64,000 bases of DNA from Paralithodes platypus. Lineage: Eukaryota; Arthropoda; Malacostraca; Decapoda; Lithodidae. The position numbers and the translations under genes were made by a program. The DNA lies in contig CM064492.1 of assembly GCA_032716605.1 (NCBI GenBank), forward strand, positions 51,739,844 to 51,803,843, in the 5' to 3' direction. The notes below the pieces were generated by a model. It was not told where the DNA came from. It was given only the letters and a program-made list of their open reading frames with translations, and searched no databases. Below, in pieces: positions 21,176-30,934 of this stretch (positions are counted from its first letter, which is position 1; every line of letters starts with the position of its first letter).

Positions 21176-21950
21176 CCCTTGTCTAGCGGGGGGGTTTGTG
21201 ATATTTTGGGCATATTCAGGCCCTCCTGAATGATCAATCAAGTATCTGCATGAAAAGAAATGTATTCAGCAAAAAACTAGGCGCTAAAAGCTTCAAAATG
21301 AGACCAGAACGAGCTACGTAGCATTCATCGTTCTCACGCAGTGGTACCACTAACATGGGAGTTTAGCGTATAGCGGCATATTTTTTCCAGCTACGCTCAC
21401 TACTGGCAACACTGCCGGCCTCTCGAGAACAGAGGGAGCGTGAGTCAGTGGGCGGCGGTAAGCCCTGGGTGTCGGACGTGTGGCCTGCTGCGCTCCCGGC
21501 CATTTGCACTCGATTTTAACCCTTTAACCCTTGAAGATCGGGGGCGGACTTAGTCCGCCTCCAATTTGCAGCAAGTTAGGAGCATAATTAAGGCTTTTAA
21601 AGGGTTAAAATAGAGTGCAAATGGCCGGGAGCGCAGCAGGCCACACGTCCGACTCCCAGGGTTTACCACCGCCCACTAACTCATGTTCCCTCTGTTCTCG
21701 AGAGGCCGGCAGCGTTGCCAGTAGTGAGCGTAGTGGGAAAAAATATGCCTATATACGCTAAACTCCCATGTTAGTGGTAACACTGCATGAGAACGACGAG
21801 TGCTACGTAGCTCGTTCTGGTCTCATTTTGAAACATTTAGCGCCTAGTTTTTTGCTGAATACATTTCTTTTCATGCAGATGCTTGATTTATCATTCAGGA
21901 GGGCCTGAATATGCCCAAATAATCCCAAAACCCCCCGCTAGACAAGGGTT
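21176..21950. mobile_element. Palindromic TTAA element Y
   Basis: 775 bp whose ends are CCCTTGTCTAGCGGGGGG and CCCCCCGCTAGACAAGGG. The arms pair over about 340 bp with few mismatches (for example GAGACCAGAACGAGCTACGT against its inverse). The centre (21521-21607) holds a smaller TTAA-bounded unit X, with GGGGCGGACTTAGTCCGCC and CAATTTGCAGCAAGTTAGGA. Confidence 0.85.
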
Positions 21951-22204
21951 GAAAGCCTTAACCCACTGAGCCCCAGCGACGCAGCGTTTGCGTCCACAAT
22001 GTATGTAACGCTAAACCCCAGTGACGCAAACCATGCGTCCACCACTAAAAAATATATTATTCGGCTCGTACGGTAGGAAATTGCTTGAAAATTGGAGGGG
22101 AGGTACCGTAGAGTGTTGGCGAACAGGGACGATACGCGTGAACCGGCCAGCCAGGCCGCGCGGGTGGTGGTGGTGGGATTAGTGGCGCCACTTTACCCAC
22201 TTAT

Positions 22205-22640
22205 TTCACCGCGAATTTGAACCTTATTTACTCCTGTCGTATGGGAGCTAGAGGCTTGAAATTTGTGTGAGACACTCCTTAGGATGTACGCATTACAATG
22301 CCATACTCAGTTGTCACCCTAGTGCTGCCGGGCGGGTGGTCATGTGGGGGAGGTGATGAAAAACACTGTACCCACTTACTGTATATCCAAACGACTTTCG
22401 ACCCCATTTACTCTTGTCCTACAGTAGCTATAGGCTTGAAATTTGTGTGAGACACATCTTAGGATGTACGCCTTACTTGTCCATACTCAGCTATCCCCCA
22501 AGTCCTGCCAGGCGGGTGGTCATGCGGGGGAGGTGATGAAAGACACTGTACCCACTTATCTCCCAACGACTTTCGACCTCATTTACTCTTGTCCTATGGA
22601 CAAGCTATTGGCTTGATATTTGTATGGGATATTCCTTAGG
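22205..22640 (+). repeat. Tandem repeat of about 180 bp in the piggyBac leader
   Basis: About 2.5 copies. Each has GGCTTGAAATTTGTGTGAGA, CCATACTCAG, and GGCGGGTGGTCATG.GGGGAG, then GATGAAA.ACACTGTACCCAC. It lies between the left TIR and the transposase start. Confidence 0.8.
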
Positions 22641-22743
22641 ATGTAGGCAATGTATGGCAACCCACAAATCTCGGTTTGTTGTGACAAGGGACGTGCGTGA
22701 CAAAGGAAAGTCAGTTTCCCATACATCTCGCGAGTGCAACGCC

Positions 22744-25341
22744 ATGTCGGATTTACCACGCCGTTACCCACACAGGGGAATATCCCTGGCCGATGCCTTG
22801 GCCATACTTGAGGAGAGTGACATGCCTGATAGTGGCACTGGATCATCAAATGACGATTCAGAGGACGAATATAGTCCCACTGTGGCCGAGTATGATGAAA
22901 TACATGAGGAGGAACCCTATTTCCCCATCGCTGAACGGTACGCCAGGTTACAACAAAGGGAGGAGAGTAGCTATCGTTCCCCTGCTCCCCCCCCGTGACA
23001 TAGTGGACTCCCCAGCAAGTGGGGAAGAGGAAGATGAGGAAGAGGAAGATGACCCACACCCCATGGCCTTCCTCAACATTCCACCTTCTCATCATAGGGC
23101 AGAAAAGAGAAGAGGTGAGGATTTGGAGGGGGAGGAGGAGGAGGGTGAGGTGCGCCAAGATCCGACACCACACGTGCCTCGCCGTGGTGCTCCCCCACCG
23201 CGTTTGCCTTCCCCACCACCCCTCATTCCCTCGCCACTCAAAGCGCCAACCCCTCACACTTTCTATGGGTTGCGCAGGGGTGCAGCCATATTAGCAGCGC
23301 AGCCATTGACTTCTTCTTCAGAAGCAACAGATGAGGATATGCCTGCCATAGAATCATCTCCACCACGTCACCCACGCCACCACCCACGCCCTGCCGCACG
23401 CCGCCTGTTTCCCTCATCACTCCGGATTGACTCGCCCCCACCATCCCCTACCGGACCACTACCATACTCACCTGTACCATCTCCTCAGCCTGGGACCTCC
23501 CACAGACACGACACTCAGACATCATCACCGCCTGCGTCGCCACAACGCCCTGATCGTGCGCAACACCCTATAAACATACGTGGGCGTTCCCGTGGTCCTG
23601 TGCATGTGCGTGGCCGAAGGGTGTCTAAGGTGACCCTAATACGCCCCACCCCTGGCGGTGCGAGAGCAAGGGCTGGGCCGGCTCGACCAAGGCCGAAGGC
23701 AGGGGCAAGAGGGCCAAGAGGGGCAAGAGGCACGGCAAGAGGCAGGGCAAGGCCCTCCCACCCTGATGGTGATACCCCTCCTGACGACTCTGACGACGAA
23801 GGTGCCGCTCAACCCGACGTGTGGGATTGGGTCGATGGAGACAACTTTGTGGACGCTGGGATTGCCGGCCCTACGCTCCCAAACCAGGGGTGACAGACCA
23901 CGAGACTGGAGATCTTCAGGCAGTTCTTCACTACATATCTCGTGGCTCTAATTATTGACCAGACCAACTAGCCCAATTATTATTTCATGGCTGGGAAGGA
24001 GCAGTCAAAATACTCTGCAAGGCTGTCATAGTCCTCCCTAGATGTCCCAGAGTTTTACACATTCTTGGCCATTGTAATGCTGATGGGGGTCACAAGGAAA
24101 TCCTCCATAAAAAAGTACTGGTCCTGGGATCCCCTCGTCCGAACCCCTATTTTTGGCCAAATAATGAGCAGAAATAGGTTCACGGCCATAATGGGGAACC
24201 TCTATTTCATCGACAGCCTGGCAGCCCACACAAGAAATTAAAGTCAACCCAGAGCAATGAAGGACCCCATGGAGAGAATAAGACCCATTTTTGAGTACCT
24301 GGAGCTGAAGCTTGCTGCCGCCTTCAAACCCCATCAGAAGCTCATTATTGATGAGAGTTTGCTGCTGTGGAGGGGGAATATTGGCATCCGGCAGTACATG
24401 CCCAGCAAACAACATCGATATGGCCTGAAGACCTTCGTGATGTGAGACTGTCGAACTGGTTTCATCCAGGACCTAATTCTGTATATGGGCAAGAAAACAG
24501 AATTGGTGGAAACGAGGACATACAGAAATTCTGGGGCCTTCGTCATCACCATGCTGCAGGGCTACCTGGACAGGGGCAACATACTGTACCTGGACAACTG
24601 GTACACCAGCCCCTCCCTTGCCAAGTTCCTGCATAGCCGCACTACAGGAGTCTGTGTCACCGTCAGGAGGAATCGGATCTTCATGCCCGAACTACCACCC
24701 AGGCGGGAAAAGGGCTCCATCATCCACAAGCAGGCTAACAATGTCCTCATGTTGTCCTGGATGGATAACCGGGATGTGAACGTCCTCACAATAGTCCACC
24801 TTCCCATCTTCCAAGACAGCAGACGTCGTAACAGAGCAACTGGCGAAGTTATCAAGAAACCTTTGGCCATCTGTGATTATAACATCAACATGCGGCTGGT
24901 GGATAAATCAGATGCTGTCATCTCGTCATGTGAGTGTGCAAGGAAGACGATGAGGTAGTATAAGAAGTTATTCTTCCACCTCCTCGATCTCACCCTCTAT
25001 AACAGCCATATCCTCTACTCAACAATCACCGGCAAGCAGGAAACGATGGAGAACTTCTGCATCGAGTTGTCCAGGGAGGTGTTGAGGGAATACATGACTG
25101 CCCCCACTTCCATCGACGCCCAGCAGCAGAAGGGATTGCCTGGCTGACACAACGCCACTTCCCTGAATATGTGCCGCCCACAGAACACAATGACAAACCC
25201 CGAAGACGGTGTCATGTGTGCCGCAACACGACACAGAGGGAGCCAACGAGAACAGATACCAGGTGGATGTGCACAGAATGTGATGTTGCACTGTGTCTCC
25301 CGGACTGCTTCAGGGAGTATCACACCCTTGACCATTTCTAA
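22744..25341 (+). pseudogene. piggyBac transposase (DDE/D cut-and-paste), broken
   Basis: The family excises and inserts at TTAA using three aspartates. The chosen start is ATG at 22744 (MSDLPRRYPHRGISLADALA), giving the usual acidic N-terminal region. A run of eight C at about 22986-22993 shifts the frame into a long Pro/Arg/Glu-rich section to about 23890, longer than in most family members. After another shift the catalytic domain reads LEIFRQFFTTYL, IKKYWSWDPLVRTPIFGQIM, then D1 in IIDESLLLWRGN (24350), D2 in YLDNWYTSPSLA (24593) and D3 in INMRLVDKSDA (24902). The C-terminal cysteine-rich domain (25209-25341) has CHVC..CTEC..CLPDC. Stops lie at about 23961, 24006, 24239, 24443, 24956 and 25145, plus a frameshift before the cysteine domain. 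The triad survives but the protein cannot be made from this copy. Confidence 0.92.
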
Positions 25342-26193
25342 AACTTTACTCAAAGACTGCGATAAAAGACGCTATGAAATGTGAAGTGTGTGTATAAACC
25401 TAGTGTAAATAATGAATATATACAAAGTGCCAAACACAATATGTAAGTGAGATTGACACTCAAATATACGTAAAACAGTGACGATCACCAATAAGTGTAA
25501 ATATATACTATTTCTAAGTCAAACGTGCGTAAAACAATGTGTGAAACTCATATTGTATAACTATAAAACATATGATAAAATAACAAACTGAATAAAGAGG
25601 GGAAGAGACATGAAAACTGAATAGAGCAGGGGGAGTAAGAGAGATTGACGCAAGAAAAGGGAAAGTGTTGTTGGCGCGTGTCAGTCAGCTGGGTGTGTGA
25701 CAGTTTGTGCGCTCTGTTATTGTCCGAGACCATGATGGCCGCCAGTGTCCATGGCAACGAGGACGCGCCACGCTCTTGCCACTCGTGTGCACTTACAAGA
25801 CTTATATCTAAGCACTTTTCACACTGTAACTTCACTTACAATGACATTATGTGATACATGTTGCTAATATATGATCTATGAAGGCACACATGATGCTCGG
25901 GTGGTGTAAATAACCGTCACTCGAAAACTGGCCGCATCGTACATCTGCCATGCTGCCGCGCTCAACTGTGGCTGGCCAGGCGGGAAGTATGAAGGCCGCC
26001 CGGCACCAGCTGATGTATGAGGCTGCCCCCCCCCCCCCCTCCCATACGACCCCCAAATGACCGAGGTGAGTAATTATTTTTGTTCTTCATTTCTCACCTT
26101 TTTCTTCCATTTTAGCAAAAACAAAATTTTGGCCAAAACGGCCGGTCCCTGGAAGTACATTTATTCTAAACTAGCTGGGGCTCAGTAGGTTAA

Positions 26194-26254
26194 TAATGCT
26201 CCTAACTTGCTGCAAATTGGAGCCCGACTTAAGGCGGGCCCCGCCAGTTAAGGG
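26194..26254. mobile_element. Element X, right part, after piggyBac
   Basis: TAATGCTCCTAACTTGCTGC, then GCCCGACTTAAGGCGGGCCC and CCGCCAGTTAAGGG before TTAA. It mirrors the unit in the centre of Y and resembles the right end of element K at 61.2 kb. Confidence 0.75.
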
Positions 26255-26258
26255 TTAA

Positions 26259-26580
26259 CCCAGCGCAGATTAAGAGGCGACTTAATTCAAGTGTTCAAAA
26301 TCATCAAAGGCATCGACAATATGAACTGTAGTAAGTAGTTCACTATCGCCAATCTAATTACACGCGGGGAAACGGTTGCAAAATTATTGGCAAATCTTTT
26401 AACTCGCACGAAGCTAAGAATTTCTTCTTAAATCGAGTTGTCAACTTATGGAATGGGCTTCCACGAGATGTCATAGACTGCAGCACCGTTGATTCATTTA
26501 AACTTCACCTAGACAAATATCTCGCATCAAACCCGCGACTGACTGCGTTTGTAAATGAATAACTTTATTTTATCATCCCC
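26259..26580 (+). pseudogene. LINE2 RT, downstream part of the split copy
   Basis: It resumes the interrupted protein as QRRLRGDLIQVFKIIKGIDN, then (after indels) TRGETVAKLL, NRVVNLWNGLPRDVIDCSTV and FKLHLDKYLASNPRLTAFVNE, ending with a stop at about 26561. It is in register with the part ending at 21171 once the insertion is removed. The sequence after about 26580 does not match the 3' UTR of the other LINE2 copies. Confidence 0.85.
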
Positions 26581-27430
26581 TACCCGTACAATAGCCCACA
26601 GTTCCAGCCTCCCAGCTCTCGACCCAGTGCCTCCCTGGTCGGGTCCAGCCGTCTTCTTAGTAATGCCAATCCCCCAAACTCTGAAAACCATCAGGTAGCT
26701 CCAGTTAAGCCTGGACTCTTTTTCTCCTGCTAAAATTCACTTCATCCAACTAATTCTTGTCCTATCCCCACTTCCCCCCTAACCCCCTTTCGCTACTCAT
26801 TTTGATTGATTGAATGAGGCAGGTAGTGTATTCTCCACCACCATCTGAAGCTGACTTGCCCTGACTTCGTTTGTAAAAGAATCACAATGAGTTGAATAAG
26901 TATAGCCTAGGATTTTTTCTATATTCATTGATTGCTTTCACTTACTCTCTTGGAGGGTATTTATATAACTATGTATTAATTTTCTTAAGAGTGTCTTTAT
27001 TATTTCACTTCAATGTTTCTCAATTTGATATTTTCACTAGAATTAACTTTTGTGTATAATTAATCATGTAAATAAATTATAATTTTATTGTACATATTCT
27101 TTACACTTTACCTTTTTGCTAATATATTATTCTTTTGATTGTTGGGATAAATCTAAGTCAAAGTAACTAAAGAAAACTAATTCTGAACGAGTGATGAGAA
27201 AGGAATAACTTTGGGGTTTTTAGGCTAAAACAGCCATTTGATATCAACTGATATTTTATGAACTTGCCACATCTTTTCACCTACCAAGGTTTTAGTGACT
27301 ACAAAGAAAGTCACTAGTTTTGTGGAAGTTTAACATGCCACTCCTTCTTGACTGAAAATGATAGTCATATTTTCCGCATTTTGTGAGGCTAAATAATAAG
27401 TCCTCGTTTTGTGGTTTTAGTGGAATGTTT
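26581..27430. other. No recognised gene; possible alternative LINE2 3' UTR
   Basis: The first 180 bp are CT-rich and could be a different 3' UTR for the LINE2 copy. The rest is AT-rich without repeats I can match in the window and without a convincing frame. Confidence 0.35.
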
Positions 27431-27632
27431 CTTTATACAAAGGAGTACAAAGGAAATCAAGCAACAACAGGTCTAGTGACCCTTCTAGGCTGCTTGTCCT
27501 CCAAAACACTGAGGATCAAGTGTCCAAACAGTGGTTGGTAAGGGAACATTGGAAAGGGAACTACTGCCCTGGAACTAATGTCCGTGGCAGGATTAGGAAG
27601 TTAGTAGGGGACAGATGGGTTAGTAACTGTAG
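27431..27632 (-). mobile_element. LINE2 3' UTR attached to the Y-box-like sequence
   Basis: Matches 13800-13998 in the same orientation: tail ACAAAGGAGTACAAAGGAAA, then AACAGGTCTAGTGACCCTTC and TAGTTCCAGGGCAG (inverse sense). It starts immediately after what would be the LINE2 stop region and contains no RT sequence. On the minus strand it follows the Y-box-like reading frame by about 105 bp. Confidence 0.85.
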
Positions 27633-27738
27633 GGAATTTAAGGCCATATATTTATCCTCCCGGCCCGACTGAGAGTCCCGTACTAATAGCCCGCTGGTGA
27701 TGTGGTGTTGGTGAGGGTGATGGGTGGTGGTGGTGATT

Positions 27739-28824
27739 TTACTTCCTCGGAAGGTCCGGGAAGCCTTGCTTCAGATCTTGCTCCACTGTTAAGTGGCATG
27801 ACACGTAGTTGTTTTTGTCCTTCTTGGGGAAATAGCAATTGCAGCCGTCTCGTTTCCAGTTATCCATACAGAAGGACAGGAACCCGTGGAATTCAGGTGG
27901 GACACAGTCCATATAAGCATAGCTCATGGTCATGTTGAAGTCCTTATACATGTGTTTTAGGAAGACTTCCTCGAATTGTTGTTGAGGAGTCTTGGGGGTG
28001 TCTGGTTTCTTCTCCTCTAACTGCCTTGCTGGTTAGATCTCGATGATTGGCATGGAGGCTCCTTTTTCAGGTTTTAAAGGAGAAGCTGAAGGAGGCTCTG
28101 CAGGTGGGTTGGTGTTGACTGCAGGGGTCTCCTCCATCGCCTCTTCTTCTTCTGCTGCAGTAGTAGTTGGAGTTGGAGTTGAGTTGAGTTGAGTTTTCTT
28201 CTTCAGCAGCTCCTCCAGTAGCTTCTACAGGATCAGCTGCTGGAGTTACAGGTTCAGGGGGACAGTTGTTTCTGTTTAGAGGCGCTTTGATGGTCACGCG
28301 TCTCTGTGGAGTAGGTCTCTGTCTGACAGGACCCCTCTGGGCATTGTCCAACAACCCTCCTGGTACAAGAATACCTGGGAGATTGTTGGCCTGAAGGAGG
28401 GCAGGTAGGTATTGCTGGAGGAGGGTGTTGTTTCCTCCAGCTAGAGCCACGGCCATCCTGATGATAATATCAATCTTAATTGATATATCATTAGGCAGGT
28501 CCATGCTCTTTAGTCTGTCAACTTTTTTCATAATACCCTGCCTCTCCTTCAAGTCTCGGGCATGATGTGAGCCCTTGACTGTTTTGCCCTTGGGTCCTGT
28601 GACCATAGTGGCCTCAGGACCTCTTGCCCCTGTTTTGGTGTGGAATTCTACCCTCTCTCCGTCACCTAGAGAGGGCACAGACTTCCTGGGGATGTTCTTC
28701 TTAATATTTTGTGGTGTACAAAAATATCAGTGCTGTTGTCGTCCCTGGTGATGAATCCAAAGCCCTTCTTCACATTAAACCACTTTACAGTGCCGGCAAC
28801 GAGTGTGGAAGTTGCAGGAGGCAT
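27739..28824 (-). pseudogene. Cold-shock-domain (Y-box-like) protein, broken single-exon copy
   Basis: From ATG at 28824 the frame gives [20 protein letters not shown], then the RNP1 motif KKGFGFIT and RNP2 motif DIFVHH. These are the nucleic-acid-binding strands of the cold shock domain. A one-base shift near 28700 is needed to continue into [20 protein letters not shown] and ATMVTGPKGKTVKGS, which match the Y-box version of the domain (NPRK..S.GDGE.VEF..VTGP). The next 120 residues are helical, then Pro-rich, and unlike known Y-box tails. A second shift in an (AACTC)n repeat near 28190 leads to PPAEPPSASPLKPEKGASMP and an in-frame stop at 28033-28035. The same frame then continues to a Cys-containing end (DNWKRDGCNCYFPKKDKNN) and a stop at 27739. 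There are no introns. Y-box proteins bind mRNA and DNA; this copy would not yield the full protein unless the lesions are sequencing errors. The C-terminal two-thirds I do not recognise. Confidence 0.8.
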
Positions 28825-28841
28825 TTCAAGCAGAAAGTAGG

Positions 28842-28849
28842 CTTATATA
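28842..28849 (-). promoter_or_regulatory. TATATAAG motif upstream of the Y-box-like ATG
   Basis: On the minus strand TATATAAG lies 25 bp before the ATG, so transcription from it would start at or near the start codon. It may be coincidental in AT-rich DNA. Confidence 0.25.
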
Positions 28850-28929
28850 CCCTCAGTTCACCTGGCTCTGATACCAAACTCTCGAACTGCATTAATCATC
28901 AACTCATTGTATGCTTGCTGGATTAAAGT

Positions 28930-29335
28930 ATTACTTTTATCAAGAACTCTGTGTATCTTGTAATTAATACTTATGATTAGAAAAGCCAAATATATTATTA
29001 CCTAGTTATAATCAATATCATTCGTACGTCAGGCAATGAAGGAGAGAAAGAGAGTTGAAGGAAAGGGGAGAAAGGAGGGGAACATTGAGTAGGAGCAAGG
29101 GTGTAGGGGAATAGGGGGGAAAATGGAATGTGGGGATTACTGGAAGAAAACGGGGGGTGAGGAGAAAACTGCCTGTATTACCACACCGCACCGAATTGTA
29201 TACTCTTGAAAAAAATATCTTCCTATATAAGATACTAAGCTGTTTACAGGTCGAATTAATTATACCAGGCTCATAACATTGCACACTTGAATACAATAGA
29301 AATTCCTAACAGCACCATATGTCACTACATTTTTT
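28930..29335. other. No recognisable feature
   Basis: AT-rich DNA with a G/A-rich patch at 29035-29165. No gene or RNA signal seen. Confidence 0.4.
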
Positions 29336-29339
29336 TCAA

Positions 29340-29395
29340 AATAAATTAAAAATCTTGATGGGAACTTTGGCATTTACCGTCAGTTGAAAAGAAAC
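29340..29395. mobile_element. Family H repeat, end fragment
   Basis: CTTGATGGGAACTTTGGCAT, then TTACCGTCAGTTGAAA, matching the right end of the H copy at 48.4 kb. Confidence 0.5.
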
Positions 29396-29399
29396 AAAG

Positions 29400-29870
29400 T
29401 ATAGTAAAAACGATCCCAGAAAAGTGGCAAGAAAAATGATGACCATCGATTGTTTTAGATAAAATATATCGTGTGATATAGGGTGGGGGGGGGGGGGGGG
29501 TACATCCAAAGCAAATGGTGAAATATAGTTTTGCCTATGAGCCGAGGCGGTAGAACGTGAAGGGAGGAATGAGAAAGGAGTAGGTGGATTTAGGGGGTTT
29601 CGAAAAAGTGGATGAGGAGAGCCATCACTGGAGATCATGTTGGGAATATGGAGTAGGTGCTTATGAGACGGAAGTATAGGTGGAATTACTACTATATTCC
29701 GAGATAAAGTATGATAGATTTAGGGTTCTTATGAAACTGAAGTGTAGACGGAATTGCTAGTATATTCCAATATAAGAAAAGAACAAACTCAAAACACTTA
29801 TGAAACGGAAGTTTATATGTTAATATTTTTCAAACTAAGAAGTTTCAGGTTTATTTTTCTTTTCTATGTG
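29400..29870. other. No recognised gene
   Basis: Apart from the G-run, only a loose direct repeat of ATGAAACGGAAGT..GGAATT..TATATTCC (three times between 29660 and 29820) is visible. Confidence 0.35.
29480..29502. repeat. Poly-G run
   Basis: About 17 G residues with one interruption. Confidence 0.85.
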
Positions 29871-29872
29871 CA

Positions 29873-29965
29873 TTAATGAAACATAAGGCAAACCTGCCTG
29901 TAACAAGTGTCTCCCCCAAAGTTGAAAGAGTGATAGTCGCTTCTATAAACTTTGTTGAGTGTATT
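29873..29965 (-). pseudogene. LINE3 C-terminal fragment
   Basis: The minus strand reads SDYHSFNFGGDTCYRQVCLM. This matches SCYSFGFGGDTRYRQHDFCL in the better LINE3 relic at 46.7 kb. Only the last 30 or so residues remain. Confidence 0.6.
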
Positions 29966-30162
29966 GGGAAGAAATGTGGTGTGCTTGTTTAGTGTAGTGA
30001 AATTAATAGGAGGTTTTTGTGAGAGTTGGTTTACACTCTGTGTTGGTGAGACACAAACATAAACAGTGAGGGAAGCCAGACAAATGAAATAGGACTTCCA
30101 GCAACTCCTTATCACATGCTCCTGCTCTATTGATGTATAAGATCTCCCCAAGACAAGGTTAA

Positions 30163-30165
30163 AGA

Positions 30166-30212
<47 letters not shown>
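30163..30212. repeat. (GA)n microsatellite
   Basis: About 24 GA units with one interruption. Confidence 0.95.
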
Positions 30213-30213
<1 letters not shown>

Positions 30214-30254
30214 TATATGAGTGAGACAGAAAATACTCACCAATTATCTGCAGT

Positions 30255-30640
30255 CTCTCTCTCTTCTCCGCAATGTTGCTTCTCTCTCACTATTCTACCG
30301 CTATTACAATAGTCAGTGTTCCTCAGAGCTCTCTGTGTATACCACCTCCTCTTCGTAGAGCACGTAGCACTCGCCTTGCAACACAATCCCACCCATTCTC
30401 TATGCAACTCTCCAACCCAAGAGTGAAACGTTATTCTCAATCTGTCTTCTATTCAACAACTGTGTCTGGAACTCTCTCCCATAATCAGTTTTTCCCTCTT
30501 CTTATGACTTAAATTGCTTCAAACTCCGTGTGTCCAGACATTTTGGCTCGAACGTCCCTTGATTTTGGCCCTTTCACTCTTTCAACTCTGGGGGAGGCAC
30601 TCGTCACAGGCAGTTCTGCCTTTTGCCTCCCTCACTCACA
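30255..30640 (+). pseudogene. LINE3 RT C-terminal relic, copy a
   Basis: One frame gives RRARSTRLATQSHPFSMQLS and QSVFYST. A second frame continues CVWNSLP, a stop, then VFPSSYDLNCFKLRVSRHFG and FNSGGGTRHRQFCLLPPSL. The WNSLP..VFP..YDL..FK.RV.RH block is the usual C-terminal end of LINE RT proteins. One frameshift and at least two stops. Confidence 0.75.
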
Positions 30641-30934
30641 TAGAAAACAAAAATACGAGAGATAATCTAGCCTCGTAAGGTCGTTGGTCGCGGGTTTGAG
30701 CTAAGGAGAGTATAGGTAGAGTAGAGTAGAGTAGAGAGGTAGAGTAGACTAAGAGAGAATATAGAGATAGATGGCCGGGTGTAGATTATAGCACAGCCTG
30801 GGAAGGGGTGGGTGATCAGTGGCTATAAGAAGACGGAGGGTGGTGGGCGGCTGGTTATTGAGAGGACCTGTATTGAACGGAAATATACCTCATTTTGGGT
30901 TGTGTGTATTAGCCGCCATCTTGTTAACCTAGTG

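Larger units (their letters stand above)
21962..26189 (+). mobile_element. piggyBac-superfamily DNA transposon, 4.2 kb
   Basis: Bounded by TTAA target duplications at 21958-21961 and 26190-26193. The terminal inverted repeats are CCCACTGAGCCCCAGC and GCTGGGGCTCAGTAGG (one mismatch). Outside the left TTAA is GAAAGCC and outside the right TTAA is TAATGCTCCTAACTTGCTGC. Joining the two sides restores the sequence seen inverted at 21565-21600, which confirms precise insertion into element X. It carries one transposase relic. Confidence 0.92.
21172..26258. mobile_element. Compound TTAA insertion inside LINE2
   Basis: The unsplit LINE reads TTCCTTTAACCCAGC (compare the inverse at about 14335 and 34795). 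Here TTTAA is followed by the inserted DNA, and TTAACCCAGCGC resumes at 26255. TTAA is duplicated at 21172-21175 and 26255-26258. The insertion comprises palindrome Y, remnants of element X, and the piggyBac element. Confidence 0.85.

Noticed and set aside
23515..23733. Minus-strand and third-frame open frames within the piggyBac N-terminal region
   Set aside because: High-GC shadow frames of the Pro/Arg-rich transposase section; no domain signal.
28930..29000. Upstream open frame (QQAYNELMINAVREFG) as an additional exon of the Y-box-like sequence
   Set aside because: It ends in a stop before the ATG and lies in another frame, with no splice evidence. I kept it only as leader sequence.
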